Positions 22,453 to 32,562 of a stretch of 64,000 bases of DNA are shown piece by piece; the first letter of the stretch is position 1, and each line of letters starts with the position of its first letter. The DNA comes from Rhodocollybia butyracea (taxonomy: Eukaryota; Basidiomycota; Agaricomycetes; Agaricales; Omphalotaceae): NCBI GenBank assembly GCA_015501585.1, contig JADNRY010000132.1, positions 1-64,000 on the forward strand, written 5' to 3'. The notes below the pieces were generated by a model. The model had not been told where the DNA came from. It saw only the letters and a list, made by a program, of their open reading frames with translations, and did not search any database. Made by a program: the position numbers and the translations under genes.

Positions 22453-23253
22453 GTAAGGAGCATTCATACGCTATCAGAATCCCCCCCAACCTCTTTGTAA
22501 ACAAAACTGTACCCTTGTCACTCCAGTCGAAGGACAAATCGGTTATGAGCAAGCGAGGAGTGTCCCCATTAATGAGCTAAACAGGGGTGAAGGTCTGTTA
22601 TAGGGAATGCCTATAAAATATGGCAGTCTGTGCAAAGAGTTGTAAATTCTGCCAACTCAAAATAATTCCAAGAGAGTGAGTGGCTCAAGAGAGGAGAGCT
22701 TTGGGAGGGAGGAGCAGGCCACCAGGAGCCACAGCAGATGATTGAAGGGTGGGAGATCAAAATGACCCAAGGACAAGCCAGCCTCTGTTCAGTTTTAACA
22801 CTCACTTTCAATCTGATAATTTCAGATGGTAGGGCTGATGTATCAGAGAACTGGGAGTGCCAACAGTAATGGGAGGGTTACAGAGGCTGTAGCCAGGTAG
22901 AAGGGCGTAAATCTCAAACCTGGAGTATCACAGGTCCATGGGATGAAGAATCCGTAATATCGGAGGCGGCAAAGGCAGCGAAAGCAACAAATACTATATA
23001 CAAGTTCATCAGCATACATAGATCTATATAGCATACCTTGGACACTTCCTAAGTCATCTGCGAGACGATGTAGCAGCAGTAGCGACTCTAGCGACTATGT
23101 CTCAGGATGCCTTGGGACATATTTCTTGTGAGACGACCCAGTTGTTGTTCTGAGACCCGGAAACTGGTAAGAAGATAAGGAATTATAGTGTAGAGTAGAG
23201 CTGCAGAGTTGGCTGGGTTAAAAGTTCGATCCGAAAATATAGATGGTGGTGGT
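22453..23253. other. Intergenic, no supported gene
   Basis: Only short ORFs without motifs occur. The stretch lies between the two halves of a split tRNA-Glu and is probably inserted repeat DNA. Confidence 0.4.
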
Positions 23254-23260
23254 TGGGTGA

Positions 23261-23290
23261 TGAAAGACAGCAATGTTAGCCACTACACCA
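23261..23290 (-). pseudogene. tRNA-Glu 5' half, acceptor lost
   Basis: The D arm and anticodon 5' strand (TGGTGTAGTGGCTAACAT, CTGTCTTTCA) are present, but the acceptor 5' strand is replaced by unrelated sequence. Confidence 0.65.
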
Positions 23291-23860
23291 TAACCAATAG
23301 CGCCGGTACACGGCAGTGCTCACTACCTCCCTTACAAGCATGTATTTTTGCTGCCTAGTAGGAACCTATCAGAGCGACGTACAAACAGCTCATATGCGTT
23401 TTAGATAGACAAAAAATTGGGATGTTGTGAGAAGAATCACGGACAACTTCAGCTACAGGTTCAGCTCTGGAGGTAGACATGCTTGCAGCAATTGCATGTC
23501 CAGCTGTTGCAGCTCTAACAGAGGTCACGCTTGCAGCTATTGCATGACCTCCCATGAAACGCTCACTGAAAGGGACATCTGAAAAGTGAATGGTTAGCGC
23601 AGACATCGCGTAAAACAGGAACAAATGTACAGTTATTGATAGGGGTAAGATTGGGTTGTTGCACTCCTAACAGACCACCTGCAACGTAATCAGAAATTTG
23701 AGATAGTAGCTCTGGAGGACAGAACAAACCTGGACCGCTGAAAAAGGGAGAGGAAGGGGGACTGCCTCTGGAAACGCCACTTTCACCTGTACCAACCGTT
23801 GAAAATTCTCCAGTTCATCATGTCAAAGACTTACTGGGAAATGAATACCGCGATGGTAAA

Positions 23861-24160
23861 TTACCGGGAAAGCATTAGCCTGTTGAAAATTGTAATGGGG
23901 CAACAACGCAGCGGGTTCAACAGAAGACAGAGAGGAGGCATGCAGATCGGTGCCAAAGACAGCGTTGATGTCAGGTGGACATTCAGATAGCTGGAACAAG
24001 GAAGAGAGAGCATGTGATTTTCGGCTGAGAAAGTCACAGTATCTGAGAAGACGCTGGCCTGCAGGGTGTGAGCAACCAGCCGGGATACAAGCGAGGGCGA
24101 AACGAAAGAGTAATAGACATCAGGAATGTAAACAACCCTCAAAGAGTGTCCTTGGATTGA
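23861..24160 (-). mobile_element. Possible copia-type retrotransposon fragment
   Basis: A minus-strand frame reads LRVVYIPDVYYSFVSPSLVS followed by FSDTVTFSAENHML. This resembles the region just before the integrase in Ty1/copia polyproteins (a VYIPDV...LVS motif). No protease, integrase or reverse transcriptase motif is found nearby. Weak call. Confidence 0.35.
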
Positions 24161-24680
24161 AGCTTAGTGGAGGGGGGCTAGTGTTGTGTTAGTGGGCTGA
24201 AGTAAAGAGGTCGAAAGGGAATTAACCACCGCGTTTAATGATTTACGATCGAAGTAATTGGTCATAGATTGACAGGTCACGTGAGTAAAACAGGAACGAG
24301 CGCGATCGCAAACTGAAGGCCCACAAGACCCTCTACCCTAAAGAGGTAGCGGGAACATTGGAATCTTTAACAGAAGGTGATTCTTGGCTATCAACTAAGT
24401 CTCCATAACATTTCTTTGAGACAATTCCCATATCTTCAATGCCTATACGAGAATACTTTGTAATTGAGCTACAAGTGTGGCCAAGCATCTATGTAAACGT
24501 CCCCAAACAAAAAGTTGAATACAGGGAGAATCGTCAAAACTTACTCTGTATGGGTATATATACTATATGGTATACAATCCAAAACATTCGACCATAAACC
24601 ATGAACCAAACATCGACACTGCGAGTCCAAAGTCGATGGGCAGATAAAGATCCACCGACTCTCCTCCTCGCCTCGCATTT

Positions 24681-25400
24681 TTACATAATAATACAATCCT
24701 TCTTCTTCTTCTGGCTTTTCTCTTCTTCGGCCTGCTGTCTCTGCGCCTCGCGTTCTTTCTTTTGTCTCATCTGCTGCATCGTGCGCCCGAGCGCGTCGGC
24801 TTGGAGTTGCTGTGCGAGGGCCAGGCTACGAGCGCGAAGAAGAAGAAGAATACTAAGTTAGTGCGAGGCTAATTGAGATATGGATAGGCCAACGTACTCG
24901 AGTGAATCCGAGCGGTAAGACTCTGACAGTTCTTGCTCGGCGGCGTTAACCGCCTCTTCCGCTGCCTGCCCGGCGGGGTCGCCCCCGACAGGCGTCGACT
25001 TGGTAAACTAGGAATCTACAAAGGTCGCTAAGCCGGCGTCAACGTCGGCAATGCGCTCCCAGTTGATGGAAGGCTCGTTAAGGAGGACTTGATCTGTGAC
25101 GAGGGTGTAAAGAGGTGGGTTGTGGGCGGCATTGTTGCATGTGTAGAGGACGGAGAGATGGAGGTTGCGGAAGAGCGCCATGAGCGCGCATGGGGGATTG
25201 GTTGAGGCGAGGTGGAAGAGGCCGTGGTAGGCTAGTTGGGATTAGGTGTTGTCGAGGAAACGACAAATGGTGGTGGCTGGTAAATGTAAGACGAGACAAA
25301 CTAAAAAGGAAAGCACACAGGAATAGGAATGCAGTGCACCATCTTCAAACTTGGCCATGTGCTTGTTAGAAACACTGGCAACCGACTCAAGCCCAAAACG
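24681..25400 (-). pseudogene. MINDY deubiquitinase fragment, copy B
   Basis: The stretch matches exons 4 and 5 of the gene at 27.2-28.7 kb. The last exon still ends in the CaaX-type residues CIIM. In exon 4 the tryptophan of the VDSWFTKS motif has become TAG, and other changes follow. The N-terminal catalytic half is missing. A tRNA-Glu scrap (about 24355-24365) and similar flanking sequence precede it, as in copies A and C. Confidence 0.82.
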
Positions 25401-25509
25401 GGTGCCAGGCCATTCATGTGGGGTTCAAAACACCTTCCTTCCATTGAAATAAATCCTGAATTTGTCCTGAATAGAAACTTGTCGTTAGTTCCAAATTCTT
25501 CACTCACCT

Positions 25510-25670
25510 GTTTTGCGCCTCCACCTCTGTTCCTGTCTGCGCATATGTGAGCAAATGTTCACGGTGTGAACACTAGAAGAAAAGTTTGCCCAGGGGAAAA
25601 TGCAGTCCGACTGATGCTGCTCCTGCGGATACACTGACTTCTGTTCTGAACAACGACGTTCCGCACAGGT
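25510..25670. repeat. Dispersed segment also found at 61560-61770
   Basis: GCCTCCACCTCTGTTCCTG, GTGAGCAAATGTTCACGGTG and a later GATACACTGAC-type run recur in order at 61560-61770 with small changes. It may be a fragment of an unidentified repeated gene or element. Confidence 0.45.
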
Positions 25671-26368
25671 TCGCGTTTAACTGGTCCAGCACTCCAAGCC
25701 GTGGTAAGGAGAGTCCCACCTGTTGTCGTCCAAGTTCAATCCTACACTCAAATCATCCACATGTTCTTCCTATCTTGGGTCCTGACTCGAGAGAGCAGTC
25801 TGAGCAGATAAGCATGGTTAGCCAGTACACCATATTGGATCATTTAAATCCCATTGCATCTTGATTAGTGGCCCAAGGTGTGTATTGTGTGTATTCATGT
25901 ATTCACTTTGTTGTATATTGCCAATGTGGCAACTCCGGAGATTAGGTAGCCGGATCGGTATGTTCATATGTCCGTATCCTTACTCATCGTATTAGCAATA
26001 TTATACAGTATGTACAGTATATAAGGCTCTCTCCAAAGCCAGTATCTAAAATAGTTATCCAGTTCTCTTCTATCTCTCAAGCCTCACGGCTTATTCAGTT
26101 CCCTGCGCTGAGTATTTACAACACACTTGTTCTCTTTGGAACCCTCAGCTGAGGTTCAGTGATACAAAGCTCAGTATTCAGAGTCAGTAATGGGGAGTGA
26201 TTGAGTAACTGGGTTGAAAGGAGCTTACTGTAGGCACTACCCCATACAGGCTGAAATGCAGAAAGGGCATGCACAGCCTACCTTTATTGTCAACTTGATC
26301 TGATGTATCTTTTGTGTATCGAGGGAGGTGCAAAAAACAGATATGTGGTGCATCGTGTTCCAGTGTTA
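25671..26368. other. Intergenic, no supported gene
   Basis: Only short motif-free ORFs occur. The last 50 bp (AACAGATATGTGGTG and GTGTTATTCC) duplicate the flank of the tRNA-Glu at 21551. Confidence 0.4.
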
Positions 26369-26477
26369 TTCCAATGCGGGGAATCGAACCCCGGGCTGCT
26401 GTGAATAAATGCTTACAACTGGGGTAATGAAAGTCAGCAATGAAAGACAGCAATGTTAGCCATTACACCACATTGGA
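26369..26477 (-). tRNA. tRNA-Glu(UUC) with 37-nt intron containing a duplicated half-arm
   Basis: Acceptor, anticodon stem GCTGT/ACAGC with TTC, and T arm CGGGG-TTCGATT-CCCCG are intact. The D arm has one change (GTAATGG for GTAGTGG). The intron begins with a near copy of the anticodon 5' arm (TTGCTGACTTTCATT), so two candidate anticodon half-arms lie in tandem. It may still splice, but folding could be ambiguous. Confidence 0.7.
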
Positions 26478-26807
26478 GTGTGATGGAGTTACATTGAGGA
26501 AGTTTTATGAGAATCAATTGAATAAGTGCCCACTTTGTCTCCTTGCAAACAGACTCCCAAGGTCGGCGGTTCAGACAATCCCGCTGACAGCTGAGAGACT
26601 GGTGATGTCGTGTGGGCACTCTCACAACCTGGGTAAAAGCCTGGAGATCTAAAGGGCATATATAATATATGTACAAGGTACCGTTGGGCAATTGTGGGCA
26701 ATTGGCATTATTTGAGTGAGGTATATATGTATATGACGTATCCATATCATACGAGGGGATTAGAGTGTTGCGTTGCAAAGAAAGAGAAAAAAACTGAGAA
26801 TAGCTAT
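26478..26807. repeat. Segmental duplicate of 21658-21982
   Basis: This is the spacer between two tRNA-Glu genes, collinear with 21658-21982. It contains no gene. Confidence 0.8.
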
Positions 26808-26899
26808 TTCCAATGCGGGGAATCGAACCCCGGGCTGCTGTGGGAGATGTCATGACGGGCGATGAAAGACAGCAATGTTAGCCACTACACCACATTGGA
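26808..26899 (-). tRNA. tRNA-Glu(UUC) with 20-nt intron
   Basis: All stems pair as in the reference copy at 6621. Anticodon TTC is followed by a 20-nt intron, and the T arm is perfect. It is probably functional. Confidence 0.88.
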
Positions 26900-27181
26900 A
26901 TCCTAAAGAGTAGGTGAGTCTTGATCAAACTTGTAGGTCTCGATCTGTCTCCACGCAGACAATTCAACGCCTATACGAGATTACTTTGCAATTGAGCTAC
27001 AAGTGCGGCAAAACATCTATATATGTAAATATCTACATTTACCCCTCAAAAAAAAAACTTGAATACAATGGACGTGTGCGAGAACCAAGTTGAAATCTAC
27101 TCTGTATAGGGTATAATAAGCCATGAGACAAACCTCGACGCCGAGAGTCCAAACTCGATGGGCAGATGAGAGACCCGCATT

Positions 27182-28679
27182 TTACATAATAATACAATCC
27201 TTCTTCTTCTTCTTCTGGCTTTTCTCTTCTTCGGCCTGCTGTCTCTGCGCCTCGCGTTCTTTCTGTTGTCTCATCTGCTGCATCGTGCGCCCGAGCGCCC
27301 GATCGTTTTCCTCCGCCTGGAGTTGCTGTGCGAGGGCCAGGCTATGAACGCGAAGAAGAAGAGTACTAGGTTAGTGCGAAGCTAGAATTAAGATATGGTG
27401 GTTAACGTACTCGAGTGGATCCGAGGGGTAAAACTCGGACATCTCTCTCTCGGCGGCGTTAACTGCCTCCTCCGCCGTTCGCCCAGCAAAATCGCCCCCG
27501 ATAGGTGTCGACTTGGTGAACCAGGAATCTACGAAGGTCGATGACCCTCCGTCAACGTCTTCGATGCGCTCCCATACTATGGAAGGCTCGTTGAGGAAGA
27601 CTTGGTCTGTGACGAGGGTGTAGAGAGATGGATCGTGTGATGCATTGCTGCGTTTGTAGAGGACGGAGAGGTGGAGGTTGCGGAAGAGCGCCATGAGCGC
27701 GCCTGGGGGGTTGGTTGAAGCGAGGTGGAAGAGGCCGTGGTAGGTTAGTTGGGATTGGGTGTTGTCGAGGAAACGACGGATGGTTGTGGCTGGTGAATGT
27801 AAAGTGAGACAAACAAAAAAAGGAAAGCGGGTAGGAATGGGAACGTACCATCTTCAATTTTGGCCCTGTCCTCGTTAGAAAACACCGGCGACCGACTCGA
27901 GCTCGCTTGTGGCATTTCCACCTCCTCTGAGATATCGAGAACGAACCGGCCCTTCGTGATATGGTCCGCTTCCGCTATCAGCATAACTGCGCTATCATAA
28001 TCCGAAGTTCTAGAAACAGCGTCGGCTTCAGGACTTGCGGGATCGACAAGCCATCCATGTACCAGGTCGATACCGACTTGCTCGAAAAGCTTGAGCTCGC
28101 CGCCGAGGCCCTGGGGGCGGAATGACTTGGCTCCGGTGAACAGTGGGTTTAGATCCATGCCCTCTTTGGTTTCAGTTAGCGAGAACGGGCTAAGCCTAGG
28201 ATTCGGTGCTTACTCTGTGTGAGAGGCATTATTTCGAGCGCGGCGGATATATCCACGTCGGGACATGTCATGAGGAGGTGTTCGGCTACAAGTTGCGAAA
28301 GATATTCGTATGAGACACTCGTCCGCCCAGCTGGAATCTCTATCGCGCCACGAAGTATAAGGATATTACCTGTGTCACCAGGTTAGTCTCAGAATCAGTA
28401 TTTCCACCAGGTACCTTGCCACGTACATATAGCAATAAGCGAACAAGGCCCATTAAAATTCTGCGTGATAATCCGATAGCTTTTCCGACTCTCTCCCTCG
28501 CCAAATTCTATATTCTTCAAATACCAAACATCAGATATAGAGTTCTGGTAGTTGTCCGTCGAAGCTTGGATCCAGCTTTGTTGCTGAGACACGACGCGGT
28601 GGATTTCTCGCTCTGCCCGTGGCCATGGCTCTTGTTGCGGTCGTGGTTCTGCGATTGTCAGTTGGGGTAGTTCAGCCAT
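27182..28679 (-). CDS. MINDY-family deubiquitinase (FAM63 type)
   Basis: Five exons splice in phase: 28679-28427, 28369-28214, 28163-27849, 27789-27411 and 27341-27182. They encode about 420 residues. ITQNFNGPCSLIAICNILIL holds the presumed catalytic Gln73 and Cys79. VHGWLVDP and LTYHGLFHL are conserved core motifs. LFRNLHLSVLYK carries the presumed catalytic His281, and LYTLVTDQVFL follows. DLALAQQLQAEE near the end is a ubiquitin-interacting helix of the MIU type. The last four residues CIIM form a CaaX prenylation box, as in other MINDY proteins. The family cleaves K48-linked polyubiquitin. All key residues are present and the gene looks intact. Two truncated copies lie at 20.0 and 24.7 kb. 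A tRNA-Glu gene lies just beyond its 3' end. The ATG at 28679 is preferred over one 13 codons upstream because family homology starts here. Confidence 0.92.
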
Positions 28680-29758
28680 AGATACGCGGTAAGTTAGGGA
28701 TATAGAACAAAAGCCCAACGTGAATGAGGGAGTGAGGGTATAAGGAGAGAATTTATCAGCGCGATGGCACTGCCAACGCGGAAAGATTTTGGGCGCTTAA
28801 GAGTTACAGACCATCAGGGATCGAGATCTCGGGGATATCACAAGCGCTTTTAGTTTGTGTTCGTACGTACGGTGCGGGTATCCAATGAAATACCGTACTG
28901 GGTGCTCAGGAACTGGTCTTCAGCGAGCGCGTGGGCTCAGCTGGCGAAAGAACGCAAGCGCGACACGTCTGAATACAATGACCAGAGCTCATATATTTCT
29001 CAAACAGATCCGCAGCCGAACACTGTGCTCGAACGAGATGAATTGCTGCTTTGATCCATAACACGCAATTTAGAGGTGAAGCGCTGGTACATAGCCCCCT
29101 CCATCACCCGAAATCATGGAACAACTTGAGAGTGTTTCTTCCAACTACCCAGTGCTGATCGGAGGTTTCGAATCGTATCCATAAGTAGACTCACACACGT
29201 TCATTGGATCTATACTTACATCCTCCTCTCTCGACTGCATTGATAAACAGAGTCGGAAAGTCGTGACTCGTAGACGTGCAGGCTGATTTGCTACTCGGCG
29301 CAGTCCTGCGCAGTCACCACAGCTAAGTAGGTAAATTATGGCAATGACAAAGGGATGTGTTAGGGATGGTATTGGGCAGATGGCATTGAGAGGATGGGAA
29401 TCAGGGGATGCGGGTACCGAATTGAACCTTGTCGTCGAGTTAAGTATACGGTCCGGGAAAGCGAGAGGCGGCTATGCACCGGAACACCCTTTTTATTTTG
29501 TTCTTTATTCCCTGAAATATTGTTACCGTTTCTTCTTTTGTTTTGCTAGATTATTCTACCGCCGTCGAAGTACTTAAGATGGAGTAGATACGACGTTAAA
29601 CCCCAGTTATTTCACGCGAAGTGACCCTGGGTACTGACGGCCACTTTATCTACTTACTTGGGTAGATATCGTATCAACTAGCTTTGCAAGCTTAGATGTT
29701 GGCCGAAGTAGCTAACTTGGCACTTGATCAACATGAAGACTCAATCAACTCAAAGTAA
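28680..29758. other. Intergenic, no supported gene
   Basis: This is upstream sequence of the MINDY gene plus flank of the tRNA-Glu array. About 240-380 bp before the tRNA at 29759 recurs in similar form before the tRNA at 30132 (for example GTCGAAGTACTT, TAGCTTTGC and GCTTAGA). No conserved ORF. Confidence 0.5.
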
Positions 29759-29854
29759 TCCAATGTGGTGTAGTGGCTAACATTGCTGTCTTTCATCCAC
29801 GTAGACGGTGAAGAATCTTCACAGCAGCCCGGGGTTCGATTCCCCGCATTGGAA
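29759..29854 (+). tRNA. tRNA-Glu(UUC) with 24-nt intron
   Basis: The stems are TCCAATG/CATTGGA, GCTGT/ACAGC and a perfect T arm with TTCGATT. TTC is followed by a 24-nt intron. A T-rich run suitable as a pol III terminator follows about 30 nt downstream. Confidence 0.88.
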
Positions 29855-30131
29855 TAGAAAGGGGTGATAATAATTAAGCTGTCCGTTTTTCTTCTCGTGA
29901 ACACTCCCTTTTTTCTTTTGTTTCGATGGATTATTTCACCGTGTCGAAGTACTTGGAGTAGATGTGATGCGACACCCCAACGGTTGATTTGGCACTCGAA
30001 GTGAACTGTGACCCTAGTCCCTGGGGTGCCTATTTGACTTGGTTTCACTTTATTAACTAGCTTTGCGAGCTTAGACGGCCGGAGTGGCGAACTCGCTTGA
30101 TCAACTTGAAGAGTCAGTCACTTCAATGTAA

Positions 30132-30230
30132 TCCAGTGTGGTGTAGTGGCTAACATTGCTGTCTTTCATTTGCGTAGTTCCTATTGAACAATCTTCACAG
30201 CAGCCCGGGGTTCGATTCCCCGCATTGGAA
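30132..30230 (+). tRNA. tRNA-Glu(UUC) with 27-nt intron
   Basis: Acceptor TCCAGTG/CATTGGA has one G-T wobble. The other arms are as in the neighbouring copy. The intron is 27 nt. A long T run follows downstream. It is probably functional. Confidence 0.82.
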
Positions 30231-30503
30231 TGGAAAGCCAAAAGAAGTCTCTATTTTTTTTTTCCCTTCCTCTCTTCAACACTCCCTCAATCCAAGACAC
30301 TTACCTACCTACATTATGTCGCCAATTGCGTACAGGTAGACTACAGCTTCCGATCCCTGGTCGTGTGCACTCTCACTAGGATGGCGGAATGCCTACACCA
30401 CACATACCTTGACGCATATGGAGCTCCTTTGTACAAATCTCTGAAGTGTCACCCCGCGAATGCCTGAACTGAGTTTGGAAGAAGTGTAATCTTGCCTGGC
30501 TAT

Positions 30504-30595
30504 TCCAGTGTGGTGTAGTGGCTAGCATCGCTGTCTTTCGTATGTATGCATAGGAATGTAGCAGCTCGGGGGCTCAATTCCCCGCACTAGTTGGA
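30504..30595 (+). pseudogene. tRNA-Glu pseudogene
   Basis: The T loop is altered (CTCAATT), the 3' acceptor carries an extra four bases (CACTAGTTGGA), and the anticodon stem is mismatched. It is a third tandem unit that has decayed. Confidence 0.7.
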
Positions 30596-31495
30596 ATTAA
30601 TGGAAGATCCTCGATTTATTTTTTTCCCCTTCGCCTCACTGATCTCGCCAATCCCAAGTCCCTACGAAGTTACATCAGCAATTGCTAGGTAAGTATGCTA
30701 CAACTTTACATCTTTGTAGGAACTAAGCATGCGCTTTCAACCAGGAAGGGTGAATGTCTGCACTATGGCGCATACGGTGAGGTTCTTTGCACAAATCTTT
30801 CAGGATCTACCAATGATCCACAGGAATGCCTGAATCTGCCTGAATGCTCTTCTGTAGTTGCTTATTTGGAGTCTCTTATTCAATGTCTGACGGTACTTAT
30901 TTTGTTGATGAGGTTGATGACATTTACCCTTTACCGCGAGCTGCCCAGCCCCAGCCAATCTGTTGACTTTCGCCTCACCAGGTCTAGACTCATGGAATTT
31001 GTCTGAGAAAGCATCTTGATCAACCATGTTGGATATCACAAGATATCAGTATCATTGTTATGATTGATCAAGCTCATAGTTATCTCACACTCATTATTGA
31101 CATGTACTTACACGTACTTATTTCCTATCACCCCCATTACCAGTATATAAGCAGTAGCTAGATATACGCTACCTCATCCAATTGCCCCTCTCTCAGTGCT
31201 GTAGGGGGCAAACGGAATATATCGTGCTTCTCACTCTATTCTGCCGTTGTGCTATATATTATCCTGAGTGGTAATATCTTGTTCTATTTTATTATCCAAC
31301 AAACCAGCCTTCTACACATTTAACAAACCTTCTTGAAGCTTCTCATTCTTTCTCTGCAGCTGGGTGCAAGCAAGATCATAGTCAGTTCCTTCAAGTTCCT
31401 TAGTAATTTCTTCCAATTGGGGGGATTCCAACTGACTTTTGCTCCTTCTTTTCAAGACTAAAACGTTGCTAAAACATGATTACCAACCTCGAACA

Positions 31496-31584
31496 ATCCA
31501 ACGCGGGGAATCGAGCCCCAGACTGCTGTGATCAACTCCGTGGTGAATGGAAGACAGCAATGGTAGCCACTCCACCATATTGGG
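31496..31584 (-). pseudogene. tRNA-Glu derivative with a changed anticodon loop (UCC)
   Basis: The copy keeps an intron and the overall shape, but the loop reads CTTCCA, so the anticodon position is TCC (glycine). The T loop starts with C, and the acceptor has weak pairs. It is most likely a pseudogene; a recoded tRNA is a remote possibility. Confidence 0.55.
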
Positions 31585-31820
31585 CTATGCATACTGTAAT
31601 GAATCTTGTTTAAGTATTGCCATTTTCAAAACTCTGTGGAAGACCCGTGATTTTTTCCCGAGTGCCTATTAGTACTGCTGACATTTCTCAAGGACAGCTG
31701 AGGGTCATCTTGCAAATGCTCAGGTGGTTAGACCTTATCCACTGCTCCCATTTTTCCTGCCATCATCCATGTGAATAAACCGGTAACCAATCTGCAATTA
31801 ATATGTACGTTGTTGCTGGC

Positions 31821-32014
31821 TACATCTGCAAAACCTGGGATGAGCTTTGGCTGTTCTGGAGCACTGTGGAGCGCTCCAAAGCTGCCAAAGCCGCCGAAGC
31901 AACCCAGAACAGCTCAGAGTGCTCTACAGCAAGTACCCTTGCTCTGAGATGCTTTGGACTGAATAGCGACTGAACAGAACTGCTTTGATCAAAACCCAGG
32001 TTTTGCAGATGCTA
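31821..32014. mobile_element. MITE-like element with 17-bp inverted ends
   Basis: CATCTGCAAAACCTGGG at 31823-31839 is exactly complementary to CCCAGGTTTTGCAGATG at 31995-32011. The interior is 155 bp rich in AGAGC/GCTCT-like and CTTTGG motifs, with no ORF. I could not settle the target duplication (possibly TGGC). Confidence 0.6.
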
Positions 32015-32562
32015 TGGCATGACTCAAGTCTCAAGTTTGCTTGAGAAATGCTAAAATGTGAGCCCTATTTCTCTTCCTTGTCAAAAATCTTCACTTATGA
32101 TGCTATTCAATAGCATCATAATCTGGCTCATATTGATTACCATCATACAACCTGTAGGATATGGTAGGTCCTACACTACAACATCTGTGTACAGTGAGCG
32201 TAAGTAAAACTATAAATCCAGTCTGTTGGATAGAGGGTTGGATCATCAATAATATACAAAAAATTGGGCGGGCCTGTGGCCCTATTGATCTAAAAGACAA
32301 TGTGTAATGTATAATTTTAGGTATGCTCATTAAAAAGAGTGCATGTTGCGTAACCAATAGCGATCAGATGATCTGGTTGAAATTAGCCTATGAGTATCCG
32401 GAATGAGGAACTAGATCTTACAGTGTCAAAAGAAAACAAGTTTTGGGGAGCCATCATGACACGGGACCGGGCCACGCGTGTCGTACACGTGCCTGATTGC
32501 AGGTGTGTTTCTTCTTAGACTACTACCATCATCATCCAATTATTGATTCCAAGCCTACTCAA

